Source: Chitinophaga hostae (GTDB lineage Bacteria; Bacteroidota; Bacteroidia; Chitinophagales; Chitinophagaceae). From it: a DNA stretch of 64,000 nucleotides. The notes beneath the pieces are model-generated. The model did no database searches and was not told where the DNA came from. It saw nothing but the letters and a program-made list of their open reading frames with translations. How positions within the stretch are numbered: position 1 is the stretch's first letter; each line of letters begins with the position of its first letter. The stretch covers positions 186,001-250,000 of the forward strand of contig NZ_JAGTXB010000010.1 of the NCBI RefSeq assembly GCF_018224885.1, in the 5' to 3' direction. Below are positions 42,725 to 51,316 of the stretch, in pieces. The position numbers and the translations under genes are program-made.

Positions 42725-44308
42725 CTAAAAGTTTCTTTTTCCTATTTCTTTGCTGAGGCGATAATCGACCATACCATTGAAGCTGCTGAGCGGCTTCGCA
42801 TTGGGGATAGCAGTACGCAGCCCGCCAATGGTTTCAGTACTGAGCTGTGCCGCCCTTGCAGTTGGGAAAGATCCGGTGTTGATATAATTCATGATCTTTT
42901 TGAGGTTATCATCATTAACGGTAGAACCCCAGGGAACATTTACATAGTCAATCGCGTCTTTGTCTACTGGAATGCCGGTGTAATAGTCGCCCGTCCCGGC
43001 GGCATTATGTGTGGCAAAGTTAATCGCATAAAGATCTGCCAGGTATTTCTTCGAACCGGAAGGATTATAGGCCGAGATATTGAAGTCAATAAATCCTACA
43101 GGTTTCCCATACGTCTTCTCTCCCACCAGCAATACTTTTACATACGGCTTAAGGTTGTTCAATGTTAGTTCACTGGCAGAAGCAGTGTTGCTGCTGGTAA
43201 TAAAAAACACATTATTGAGCGCTAAACCACCTGTACCTACCGGGAACTTAACGGTTTCTGTTAACCCCGTGGCCTTCAGGTTTGCAGTAAGTTTATCATT
43301 ATACTTATAGGTATACATTGTTTTGCCGGCGGCCGAAGACGGTGCGATGGCGCTATCGAGGTATTCGGCGGTGGTGGTGGCCCCTCCGCCATTGTAACGC
43401 AGATCTACGATCAGGTTTTTGATACCGCTGGAAGCAAACCTGGCAAATACTTTGTCGAGCGCTGTTTTGGTAAAAGTAGCCTGTCCTTTATCATTAATGA
43501 CGCTGGCAAATGTGTACAATCCAAAGTAACCTACCTTGGTATTGTTGTTTGCCGTGTAAACGGTATCAAACAACACCGGGTTTATATCGTAGCCCACCGG
43601 GTTAAGCGTGGTGGTAAAGGTGGTGTTATCCGCCCGTTTGATGCCCAGTGTTACGGTAGATGTTGACTTCAGAATTGCGTTATAAACAAACGACAGGGAG
43701 CTGCTGGTATTGGTAAAGGAAGTAGTCCCGTTTACCGAAGTAATTTCGCATCCTCTGTCGATTCCGGCTTTGCCTGCCGGGCTGTTTTTATCGGCATACA
43801 ACACATACAGCCTTACCTGGTTACTGTTGGCAGCTGCCAATACCGGTGCATACTCCAGTCCAAAGTCGCTGTTGGTAGCAGCGAAGGTACGGGAAGAAAC
43901 ACCGTTCATGAGTTTATTGGTCAGGGTACCATTCCTGTCCAGGAAGCTGTAATGATCATATGGCGCCGAAGTGGCGGGGTTGATCGCATACCTTTTCATC
44001 ACGTTGAGCAGGGTATCGGCATTAGGATAGGTGCTGCTGAACGGATCCAGGGCAGGTACCGACGTGTACCAGAAGTAGGTCGGCAACCCGGTGCTGCCTG
44101 TACGTCCGCCATCACCATAGGTTACCTGCATGATCTGGTACATGAGATACTTCAGTGAATCTTCCGCCAATGACGCCGAAAGCTGCGAAGTGTCATTTGG
44201 ATTTGACGGAGAAGGATTATTGTCTTTGTGACAGGACGCGAGCATCCCTGCACAGAAAGCCCCGGCCAGTATGGCTTTAGTTCCCGTATAAAACAGTTTC
44301 TTATACAT
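42725..44308 (-). CDS. S41 family peptidase lipoprotein (C-terminal processing protease-like)
   Basis: 527 residues. The N-terminus ends in the lipobox CAGMLASC, so it is lipid-anchored. A PDZ-like stretch (about residues 165-230, KNSPAGKAGIDRGCEITSVNG) precedes the tail-specific protease core: NLIVDLRYNGGGATTTAEYL, then the nucleophile region FFITSSNTASASELTLNNL near residue 380 and GEKTYGKPVGF. Proteases of this type degrade or trim proteins in the periplasm or at the outer membrane. The gene is 33 bases downstream of the CBM9-like gene and probably in one transcript with it. Confidence 0.88.
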   Translation of the reverse strand: MYKKLFYTGTKAILAGAFCAGMLASCHKDNNPSPSNPNDTSQLSASLAEDSLKYLMYQIMQVTYGDGGRTGSTGLPTYFWYTSVPALDPFSSTYPNADTLLNVMKRYAINPATSAPYDHYSFLDRNGTLTNKLMNGVSSRTFAATNSDFGLEYAPVLAAANSNQVRLYVLYADKNSPAGKAGIDRGCEITSVNGTTSFTNTSSSLSFVYNAILKSTSTVTLGIKRADNTTFTTTLNPVGYDINPVLFDTVYTANNNTKVGYFGLYTFASVINDKGQATFTKTALDKVFARFASSGIKNLIVDLRYNGGGATTTAEYLDSAIAPSSAAGKTMYTYKYNDKLTANLKATGLTETVKFPVGTGGLALNNVFFITSSNTASASELTLNNLKPYVKVLLVGEKTYGKPVGFIDFNISAYNPSGSKKYLADLYAINFATHNAAGTGDYYTGIPVDKDAIDYVNVPWGSTVNDDNLKKIMNYINTGSFPTARAAQLSTETIGGLRTAIPNAKPLSSFNGMVDYRLSKEIGKRNF

Positions 44309-44341
44309 AAAAGCGGTTAAGACTGATTTGCGTTTTGCAGG

Positions 44342-45100
44342 CTAGTGGGTGGCCAGTGTTTGCCTGGTCCAGAAGTCTGCAGAATAATACAAAGCGAAAT
44401 GATCAGCATATTCACCAGGCATCGGAGCCGGTTGTCCTTTCTCTCGTTTTGCCTCCAATTCTTTTTTATCCTCTTTCTTCATAGCATTCACCTTAAAATG
44501 ATAGGCGATGGGTTGTTCACTGCCGGCTGGTATACCCAATACTTTCAGCGGAACTGCCAGTTCACACACCAGGTTGCCGGATGCTTCATAACCAGCTGCT
44601 GATAGAATACCAAACGTATTCTGTACCGGAATATTGCCGTTGGGGATACTATCAAACCCGTCAACTTTTATCTCCTTGAGGTTAGCCAGTATCTGTTTTT
44701 TCAGTTCACCCGCGATCAGCGCGCGGGAGGCTTCCGGTACATCCGGTGCGCCGGTATTTACATTTGCCGTTAGTGGAAATGTAACAGAGGCGCCACCTTT
44801 TTTCTTGCCGGAGGCATTCAGGGAAACCGTAAGTCCTGAGCGCATAATTTTCATCTGGCTTTGCGGATCGGGTACACTTACGACTACGTATATATTTTCT
44901 TTATCGTTGGCTATAGTATAAAATAACTTGGTTACGTTATTATAGAACTGTAGTGGTTTGGGCCATTCGGTTGGTTGTCCGTCTATCTTAATATTGGTCG
45001 GGGCCCATTTATTGGGTTCATCCTGTGCCGATGCATTCATATTCAACAAAAGTCCGGCTATCAACCCTGCTCCTGTTATCAGTGCCCTGTTCATTTTCAT
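44342..45100 (-). CDS. Secreted CBM9-like (DOMON-type) protein
   Basis: 252 residues from ATG 45100 (MKMNRALITGAG); a GTG at 45121 would give a longer, less typical signal. The signal peptide ends at NASAQ. The body, IKIDGQPTEWPKPLQFYNNV followed by LFYTIANDKENIYVVVSVPD, is the opening of carbohydrate-binding module 9-like beta-sandwiches often seen in Bacteroidota secreted proteins. Beyond that I recognise no catalytic residues. A Lys/Glu-rich segment (about 215-232) precedes the C-terminus. It lies just upstream of the S41 protease gene on the same strand. Confidence 0.7.
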   Translation of the reverse strand: MKMNRALITGAGLIAGLLLNMNASAQDEPNKWAPTNIKIDGQPTEWPKPLQFYNNVTKLFYTIANDKENIYVVVSVPDPQSQMKIMRSGLTVSLNASGKKKGGASVTFPLTANVNTGAPDVPEASRALIAGELKKQILANLKEIKVDGFDSIPNGNIPVQNTFGILSAAGYEASGNLVCELAVPLKVLGIPAGSEQPIAYHFKVNAMKKEDKKELEAKREKGQPAPMPGEYADHFALYYSADFWTRQTLATH

Positions 45101-45211
45101 GTGTAATTTTTTCAGTTGCACTACAAGGTTAACAAAGAATTTCCAAAATATGTGCAGAAAAAGCGTGTAAAGTGAAAAAGAATCGGTGAACAGGGTGATA
45201 TACCGGGTGAA

Positions 45212-45261
45212 AAAAAAGATTGGCCGGAGATGATCAACCTATGTGATCATCTCCGGCCAAT
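45212..45261 (-). terminator. Terminator of serA
   Basis: 18-bp perfect stem (45219-45236 and 45244-45261) followed on the minus strand by CTTTTTTTT. Confidence 0.92.
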
Positions 45262-45277
45262 TCATTATCCAGGATGA

Positions 45278-46513
45278 CTAGTACAGCAATCTGGTTTTAA
45301 TAGTATGTTCCACCTCCTTCAACAGCGCCAGGGCTTCCTGTGATAACCTGGTATCCACGTCCAGCACTACATAACCAATCTGGTCGTTGGTTTTCAGGTA
45401 CTGACCCAGGATATTGATTTTGTTGGCAGACAAGGCGGTGTTGATCGCTGACAACACACCGGGCACGTTCTGGTGAATATGCAGGATACGGTGTGTATTC
45501 TCAATAGGTGGCACGCTGATGGCCGGAACAGTGTGGGAACCAAAGCTGGCGCCCTTTTCCAGGTAGTTCAGCATTTTGCTGCTCACGTCAAGACCTATAT
45601 TATGCTGTGCCTCTTCCGTGCTGCCACCGATGTGTGGTGTTAAAATAACGTTCGATAATTTCTGCAGCGGTGTGCTGAAAGCAGCGCCGTTCTTTTCCGG
45701 TTCAACAGGAAATACGTCGATCGCTGCGCCTGATAGCAGGCCGCTTTCCAGCGCGTCTTTCAATGCTTCCAGGTCTACTACTTCTCCACGGGCATAATTG
45801 ATAAAAATAGCGCCGGGTTTTGCGTCTGCCAGCACCTCTTTGGTGATCATGTTCGCCGTGGTTTTGCTGGAAGGCACATGCAGGGAAACGATATCGGCCT
45901 TATTAAAGAGCTCCTTCAGGCTGCGTTGCTGCTCGGCATTACCCAGTGGCAACTTGGTTTCAGCATCATAATAGATAACATTCATTCCCATTCCTTCCGC
46001 CAGTACGCTTACCTGGCTGCCGATATTACCATATCCTACGATACCCAGCGTTTTCCCCCTGAGTTCATAGCTGCCGGTAGCTTCCTTCATCCAGATACCA
46101 TTATGGGCGGCGGCGTTTTTATCAACAATGCGGCGGATCAGGATAATAGATAAACCTATTACCAGCTCAGCCACCGAGCGGGTATTGGAATAAGGTGCGT
46201 TGAATACGGTTACGCCATGTTCTGTAGCCGCTTTCAGGTCTACCTGGTTTGTTCCGATACAAAAACATCCAATCGCCTGCAGCTTTCTGGCCGACTCCAG
46301 CACTTTGCGTGTTACTTTGGTTTTGGAACGGATGCCCAGAAGGTGTACATCCTTGATTTCATTGATCAGATCCTCTTCACTCAGTGCGCCCGACAACTTG
46401 CGAACCTGATACCCTGCAGTGGTAAATTCCGCCACCGCGGCATCGCTGATGTTTTCCAATAATAAAATGCTGATCTTCTCTTTCGGATAACTTGTCGACT
46501 TTTGCTGGTCCAT
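45278..46513 (-). CDS. serA: D-3-phosphoglycerate dehydrogenase
   Basis: 411 residues, the size of the E. coli-type enzyme with one C-terminal ACT domain. It catalyses the first step of serine synthesis, oxidising 3-phosphoglycerate with NAD. The Rossmann motif GIVGYGNIGSQVS lies near residues 155-167. The catalytic Arg is in INYARGEVVD and the His in ILTPHIGGSTEEAQ, with the paired Glu in AIDVFPVEPEK. The ACT domain (about 335-411, VPGVLSAINTALSANKINIL) would bind serine for feedback control. It has its own promoter (46590-46619) and terminator. Confidence 0.96.
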   Translation of the reverse strand: MDQQKSTSYPKEKISILLLENISDAAVAEFTTAGYQVRKLSGALSEEDLINEIKDVHLLGIRSKTKVTRKVLESARKLQAIGCFCIGTNQVDLKAATEHGVTVFNAPYSNTRSVAELVIGLSIILIRRIVDKNAAAHNGIWMKEATGSYELRGKTLGIVGYGNIGSQVSVLAEGMGMNVIYYDAETKLPLGNAEQQRSLKELFNKADIVSLHVPSSKTTANMITKEVLADAKPGAIFINYARGEVVDLEALKDALESGLLSGAAIDVFPVEPEKNGAAFSTPLQKLSNVILTPHIGGSTEEAQHNIGLDVSSKMLNYLEKGASFGSHTVPAISVPPIENTHRILHIHQNVPGVLSAINTALSANKINILGQYLKTNDQIGYVVLDVDTRLSQEALALLKEVEHTIKTRLLY

Positions 46514-46824
46514 AATATTATACTAGATTATATGTGTATCTATATGCTGCAATTGGCTTAATAATTGCTGATAGCGGGGAAACAGGGCACAAACCTACTC
46601 GATGTTGGGGAATATTCAAATAGCAGGGGGATCAAATTCGATTTTATCAAAAAAACGTACTTCTGAGGGTCATTTTTTTAACTTTTTTCAGCTTTTAGGC
46701 TTAAAAATCAATTAAAAGGAACAGAAAACACCGTTTTTATTTGGGATTCTTTCACATTGGGCATAAATTTAGCGCTTTGTATTTTTTAAGGGTCATTTTG
46801 AATTAAGCACGTAGTACACCTCTA
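46514..46824. other. Divergent promoter region between serA and the beta-lactamase-fold gene
   Basis: 311 bases. The serA promoter is clear (46590-46619). For the plus-strand gene, TTG at about 46741-46743 with TAAATTTA about 20 bases further on is possible but weaker. No coding potential is seen. Confidence 0.6.
46590..46619 (-). promoter_or_regulatory. Promoter of serA
   Basis: Minus strand: TTG (46619-46617), 19-base spacer, TAGGTTTG (46597-46590), a perfect consensus match. The leader is about 70 bases. Confidence 0.8.
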
Positions 46825-48036
46825 ATGAAGCGATTGAAAGCAGTAAGTATCATCTTAACTATATCCGGAATTGCAATTATATCAAGTTGCCAGAGCTCTG
46901 CAGCACGCAGGGAAGCCGAAAGGAAAAAAGCATCGTCCGACAGCGTTCTATACACACTGGGATTAACTAACGCAGAAAAAGAAGCCGTTCTCAAATCGCC
47001 GCGTACGATACAGATGCAACACGAATTATCGGCATTCTACAATGGTAAACTTTTACGCTCCGGTTTCAATGGCGCCATCCTGGTAGCCAGAAAGGGCGTT
47101 ATCATCTTTGAACAATATCATGGTTACGAAAACTCCAGGACTAAAACTCCTGTAATAGACAGCTCCTCTTTTCAGCTGGCTTCTGTTTCAAAAACCTTTA
47201 CCGGCGCAGCGGTGCTGTGGTTGGTGCAAAAAGAAAAGCTGAGCCTGGACGATTCTCTGCAGAAATTCTTCCCCGAATTTCCTTACAAAGGAATCAATGT
47301 GCGCATGTTGCTGAGTCACCGCAGCGGCCTGCCCAATTACCTCTATTTCTGTGACAGCTTATGGAAAGAAGAATCACGTTTTATTACCAATGATGAGGTG
47401 ATCAAACTGATGGAAGTTCATAAACCTGCTATGCAGCATCTGCCAGGCACACATTTCCAGTATTGTAATACTAACTACCTGTTGCTGGCCTCTATCATCG
47501 AAAAAGTAAGCGGACAGAAATATGCGGTGTTCATGGAACAAACCATTTTCCAGCCGCTGGGGATGTCCGGAACATTCGTGTATGATCCGGCTTCGGCGGC
47601 ACGCTCCCATCAAACCCAGAGTCATAAATACAATGGTCAGTTTGAACCGGATACTTATTTCGACGGCGTAATGGGCGATAAAGGCATTTACAGTACCGCA
47701 CGCGATATGCTTAAATGGGACCAGGCGCTTTATTCGGGTCAGCTGTTAAATGCTGAAACCCTGAAAGCAGCATATACGCCATACAGCCACGAAAAGCCGG
47801 GCATCCGTAACTACGGTCTTGGATGGCGACTCATGGTGTACCCCGACAGGACCAAAAATATTATCTATCACAATGGCTGGTGGCATGGTAACAACACGGT
47901 ATTCTATCGTTTTGTACAAGACTCCACTACGTTGATCATCTTAGGAAATAAATATAACCGCGGTATTTACCAGGCAGTAAAACCCGTGCGTGATATTATG
48001 GGCCATGGAGATGGTGAAGAAGCCGGAGAAGAATAG
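46825..48036 (+). CDS. Serine hydrolase of the beta-lactamase fold, lipoprotein
   Basis: 403 residues. The N-terminal signal ends in the lipobox ISSC near residue 22. The class C/PBP-type motifs are present: SxxK as FQLASVSKTFTGAAVLW, YxN as FQYCNTNYLLLASII, and a C-terminal HNGWWHGNNTVFYR in place of KTG. Typical members are esterases, D-aminopeptidases or peptidases acting in the periplasm, not resistance enzymes. The flanking genes run away from it and a strong terminator follows, so it is monocistronic. Confidence 0.88.
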   Translation: MKRLKAVSIILTISGIAIISSCQSSAARREAERKKASSDSVLYTLGLTNAEKEAVLKSPRTIQMQHELSAFYNGKLLRSGFNGAILVARKGVIIFEQYHGYENSRTKTPVIDSSSFQLASVSKTFTGAAVLWLVQKEKLSLDDSLQKFFPEFPYKGINVRMLLSHRSGLPNYLYFCDSLWKEESRFITNDEVIKLMEVHKPAMQHLPGTHFQYCNTNYLLLASIIEKVSGQKYAVFMEQTIFQPLGMSGTFVYDPASAARSHQTQSHKYNGQFEPDTYFDGVMGDKGIYSTARDMLKWDQALYSGQLLNAETLKAAYTPYSHEKPGIRNYGLGWRLMVYPDRTKNIIYHNGWWHGNNTVFYRFVQDSTTLIILGNKYNRGIYQAVKPVRDIMGHGDGEEAGEE

Positions 48037-48053
48037 CCGCCTGATTTTTTTTT

Positions 48054-48097
48054 GCGTATAGTTTTTAGCTAATGCTAACGACTATACGCTTTTTTTA
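48054..48097 (+). terminator. Terminator after the serine hydrolase gene
   Basis: Stem GCGTATAGT (48054-48062) / ACTATACGC (48081-48089) with inner pairing TAGC/GCTA, followed by eight T residues. The T run overlaps the stop codon of the convergent CDF gene. Confidence 0.9.
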
Positions 48098-49072
48098 TCC
48101 ATGTTTCCGGTTAGGCATTACATTGTTTCTTGTCCACGTTATTTCGCCCGTAAAAGGATGGCTCCTCACCGTGCAGTCATCTTTCAAACAATAATGACAG
48201 CAGGAAGGAATACAGGGATCCATATGAATAAAAAACTCTACCTCGCCCGCTGCAAACTCTTTGTTGACCAGCTTTTCAATATGTTTCATTTCTTCATGTG
48301 CATCGTTCAATTCAAGGTAATACGGTAATGTAACATGACAATCAATATGATAATTGTGTCCATATTGCTGCACCCGCATATTATGGATATCGATCCAGTT
48401 ATGACGGCGGTGAGCAGATAAAATAGCGATTACCTTATCCACTACCCTCATATCCGTTTCATCCATCAGCCCGGAAATAGAGCGACGCATCAGCCGATAG
48501 CCGCTGGTAAGGATCAGGCTTCCCATCAGCAATGATACCGCAGGATCCAGCCATTTCCACCCGGTAACCTGTATGACGCCGAGCGCGATCATCAGCCCCA
48601 CGCTGCTGTATACATCGGTCATAATATGTTGTCCGTTTCCGCGGATGGTAATAGACGATAATTCCCTGCCCGAGCGCACCAGGTACAGACCCAGTAAGAG
48701 ATTGGCGATAGTGGTGACGCCTATTAGCCACAAGCCGCTTTCTATTTTAAAAAGTTCTTTCGGAAAAACAAAGTACTGTATTGCTTTTGCCAATATCAGC
48801 ATCCCCGCAATAAAGATCATGGCCCCTTCAAACCCGATAGAGAAGAATTCTACTTTGCCATGGCCATATGGATGGTTCACATCTTTAGGCTGACCGGCCA
48901 GGTAAATGCTATAGCAGGCAAAACCACCGGCCACTACGTTGATAATAGACTCCAATGCGTCGGAAAGAATCGCAACAGAGTGGGTTATAAAATAGGCTGC
49001 AAACTTCGCCCCTGTCAGTATAAAACTAACGATCAGCGACACGAAAATCACACGTAGTTCTTTTTTTAGCAA
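48095..49072 (-). CDS. Cation diffusion facilitator (CDF) family transporter
   Basis: 325 residues with six transmembrane helices. It exports divalent metals such as Zn, Co, Fe or Mn in exchange for protons. Metal-site helices are recognisable: HSVAILSDALESIINVV in helix 2 and GQHIMTDVYSSVGLM in helix 5. HPYGHGKVEFFS is the usual loop after helix 2. The cytoplasmic domain ends in an unusual Cys-rich tail, CIPSCCHYCLKDDC. The first codon available is TTG at 49072 (LLKKELRVIFVSL region), as no ATG is near and the residues just after it begin the first helix. The metal specificity cannot be read from the sequence. Confidence 0.93.
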   Translation of the reverse strand: MLKKELRVIFVSLIVSFILTGAKFAAYFITHSVAILSDALESIINVVAGGFACYSIYLAGQPKDVNHPYGHGKVEFFSIGFEGAMIFIAGMLILAKAIQYFVFPKELFKIESGLWLIGVTTIANLLLGLYLVRSGRELSSITIRGNGQHIMTDVYSSVGLMIALGVIQVTGWKWLDPAVSLLMGSLILTSGYRLMRRSISGLMDETDMRVVDKVIAILSAHRRHNWIDIHNMRVQQYGHNYHIDCHVTLPYYLELNDAHEEMKHIEKLVNKEFAAGEVEFFIHMDPCIPSCCHYCLKDDCTVRSHPFTGEITWTRNNVMPNRKHG

Positions 49073-49150
49073 CGGTGTAGATTTATATAAAGGTAAACGA
49101 TTATCGGGGTACCATCGTATGGCGGTATTAATAATAAAATAACAATCGGT

Positions 49151-49183
49151 TTGCTGATATAGCAGCGACAGCGATTACATTTG
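49151..49183 (+). promoter_or_regulatory. Promoter of the HD oxygenase gene
   Basis: TTG at 49151-49153, a 22-base spacer, perfect TACATTTG at 49176-49183. The start codon follows at 49241. Confidence 0.6.
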
Positions 49184-49240
49184 CGATAATACCACGATAA
49201 TCAATGGAAAACAGTCCTAACCCTTATTAATGTACGAAAA

Positions 49241-49819
49241 ATGACCGACAACGAATTACACGCCTACTCCGTTATTGACCAGATATTTGACCTGTATAAC
49301 AATTACGGCCAACAGGAATACGGGGAACAGGTAACCATGATGATGCATATGATGCAGGCTGCATTGATAGCAGAGCGCACCGGCTTCAACGATGAAATGA
49401 TCATCGCCGCTTTTCTGCACGACATTGGCCATTTTTTTGAGCATACAGAGCAGATGGGGACCTATGGCTCGCTGGCGCATGACGATCTGGGCAGCGCCTA
49501 TTTACTGGAATGTGGCTTTCCTGAAAGAATGGCAAAACTGGTAGGCAGCCATGTAGCCGCCAAACGCTATCTGACCTGGTCTGACAGTGCTTATTATGAT
49601 ACTTTGTCTGAAGCAAGCAAGCAAACGCTCGAATACCAGGGAGGTCCTATGAACGAAGAAGAAGCGCTGGCTTTCCGCAGTGATCCTTTGTTCTCGCAAT
49701 ACATACAGCTCCGGATATGGGACGATATGGGGAAGGAAACGGATCTGCCGGTGAACCCCGAAGACGTGGACAGGATAAAGCAAAAAACATTATCCTACCT
49801 GTTAAAGCATGGTAATTAA
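49241..49819 (+). CDS. HD-domain protein of the PhnZ-like mixed-valent diiron oxygenase type
   Basis: 192 residues. The order and spacing of candidate metal ligands match PhnZ-type oxygenases: His36, His60-Asp61 (LHDIGH), His80, His104 (GSHVAAKRYL) and Asp161. The family phrases YGEQVT and LEYQGGPMNEEEALAF are also present. PhnZ cleaves the C-P bond of 2-amino-1-hydroxyethylphosphonate. Here the Tyr two residues before the conserved Gly-Glu in PhnZ, as I recall it, is not aligned (EYGE instead of YxGE), so the substrate may differ. It is not next to a PhnY-like dioxygenase. A HEAT-like gene follows after 26 bases. Confidence 0.8.
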   Translation: MTDNELHAYSVIDQIFDLYNNYGQQEYGEQVTMMMHMMQAALIAERTGFNDEMIIAAFLHDIGHFFEHTEQMGTYGSLAHDDLGSAYLLECGFPERMAKLVGSHVAAKRYLTWSDSAYYDTLSEASKQTLEYQGGPMNEEEALAFRSDPLFSQYIQLRIWDDMGKETDLPVNPEDVDRIKQKTLSYLLKHGN

Positions 49820-49845
49820 CCAGCTTGCATTAAATTGCCGGTTGT

Positions 49846-50361
49846 ATGGACCTACGTTCTGAAATACTGGCGGAACATTCCCGCGCGCAATCCCTTCACA
49901 TAACCGGCTGGATAGGCCATGATGCCGTTCGGTTTAAGCAGTTGATACAACTGTTTCTGCACGATGAATACCGCGTGGTACAGCGCGCAGCATGGATAAT
50001 AAGTATGGTAGCCGATAACCATCCTCTATTGCTTACCCCTCACCTGCCGGCCATGGTGGCCCGTATGGAGGAAAAGGGAATGCCTGCAGCGGTAAGAAGA
50101 AATGTGGTGAGGATATTACAACAGGTGCCCATACCGGAAAACCTTCATGGTCCGGTGATGAACTGTTGTTTTGCTTTTCTTGAAGATCCGCAGGAAACGA
50201 CCGCGGTGAAAGCCTTTTCCATGACGGTACTGGCCCGTTTAGCGGGGAACTATCCCGAGATAAAAAACGAGATCAGGTTGCTGATTGAAGAGTTGCTGGA
50301 AAACAATGCCTCTCCAGGGATCAGATCAAGAGCCCGGAAAGTATTAAAGGAGATACAATAG
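49846..50361 (+). CDS. HEAT-like repeat protein
   Basis: 171 residues, all alpha-helical in appearance, with short helix pairs of HEAT type: YRVVQRAAWIISMVADNHPL, AAVRRNVVRILQQVPIPENL, VKAFSMTVLARLAGNYPEIK and SPGIRSRARKVLKEIQ. There is no signal peptide or membrane helix. It probably serves as a binding scaffold. It follows the PhnZ-like gene by 26 bases, so the two should be co-transcribed; a functional link is not known. Confidence 0.7.
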   Translation: MDLRSEILAEHSRAQSLHITGWIGHDAVRFKQLIQLFLHDEYRVVQRAAWIISMVADNHPLLLTPHLPAMVARMEEKGMPAAVRRNVVRILQQVPIPENLHGPVMNCCFAFLEDPQETTAVKAFSMTVLARLAGNYPEIKNEIRLLIEELLENNASPGIRSRARKVLKEIQ

Positions 50362-50378
50362 CATAGTTAGCCTATAAA

Positions 50379-50426
50379 AGAAAAAGCAGCGCAACAAGGT
50401 ATAACACCCTGTTGTGCTGCTTTTCT
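50379..50426. terminator. Bidirectional terminator between the HEAT gene and infC
   Basis: About 20-bp stem with two imperfect pairs (50379-50399 and 50407-50426). The arms end in TTTTCT on the plus strand and in TTTTTCT on the minus strand. Confidence 0.75.
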
Positions 50427-50445
50427 AATCAGATATAACCATTGG

Positions 50446-51144
50446 TTACGCGTTAGCATCTTCTGCTGCATCAGCTGCAGGCGGAGGTGTAACGGGTGCC
50501 TTTGCTTCTCTTGGTTCTCTCGGTTCCCTGGGCTCTCTTGGCTCACGGGGTTCCTTTTCTTTCTTCTTAGCCGCTTTAGGTGCGAAGATGGCGATCATAC
50601 GCTTACCTTCCATGGTAGGCATACTTTCCAGACCACCTACTTCTGCCAGCCTTTCAGCAAACTTCAGGAGAATTAACTCACCGCGCTCTTTGAACATGAT
50701 AGCACGACCTTTAAACTGTACATAGGTCTTCACCTTGTTACCGTCTTTCAGGAAGCTTTCAGCATGTTTAGCTTTAAAGTCGAAGTCATGATCATCGGTG
50801 TTAGGCGTAAAACGAATTTCTTTCACTTCGCTTTTGTGCGCCTTCGCCTTCATTTCTTTTTCCTTCTTCTTCTTTTCGTAAAGGAATTTATTGTAGTCGA
50901 TGATACGACAAACGGGGGGCACAGCATTTGGGGAAATTTCAACAAGGTCTAAACCTTGTTCCTCTGCCATTTTCAGCGCCTCCTCGGTTCTGTAGACACC
51001 TACCTCAATATTTTCACCTACAAGCCTTACCTCAGGAACGCGTATCATCCTGTTGGTGCGATGTTCTTGTTGTTGTTCCCTGCGGAAGTTGGGGTTTCTG
51101 CCCCGGTTGTTGCCGCCAAAACTTGGTCTGGGTCTTTGTTGCAT
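50446..51144 (-). CDS. infC: Translation initiation factor IF-3
   Basis: 232 residues, about 50 longer than E. coli IF3. The core is clear: TNRMIRVPEVRLVGENIEVG, then LDLVEISPNAVPPVCRIIDYNKFLYE, KEIRFTPNTDDHDFDFKAKHAESFL and TYVQFKGRAIMFKERG. The N-terminus has a Gly/Arg/Asn-rich extension of about 30 residues. The C-terminus has a low-complexity Glu-Pro-Arg repeat (five copies near 195-212), then a Pro/Ala-rich acidic tail. It starts at ATG 51144, 172 bases after thrS, and keeps the usual thrS-infC order. Confidence 0.95.
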   Translation of the reverse strand: MQQRPRPSFGGNNRGRNPNFRREQQQEHRTNRMIRVPEVRLVGENIEVGVYRTEEALKMAEEQGLDLVEISPNAVPPVCRIIDYNKFLYEKKKKEKEMKAKAHKSEVKEIRFTPNTDDHDFDFKAKHAESFLKDGNKVKTYVQFKGRAIMFKERGELILLKFAERLAEVGGLESMPTMEGKRMIAIFAPKAAKKKEKEPREPREPREPREPREAKAPVTPPPAADAAEDANA

Positions 51145-51316
51145 TAAGAAAAATAAAATTAATTAATTAATTGTCCTTTTAGTCCATGGTCCACATATCG
51201 TCCATGGACCAAAAACAATCTTTACAAAAATAAGGGGAAAATCACAGCAATAAACATACCTCATTCAAGTAATGTTCATTCTTTTATATACCTTTTTTCC
51301 ACATTCATTTACCTGG

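Noticed and set aside
46825..48036. Antibiotic resistance beta-lactamase
   Set aside because: It has the SxxK and YxN motifs but lacks a standard KTG and carries a lipoprotein signal; this type usually has esterase or peptidase roles.
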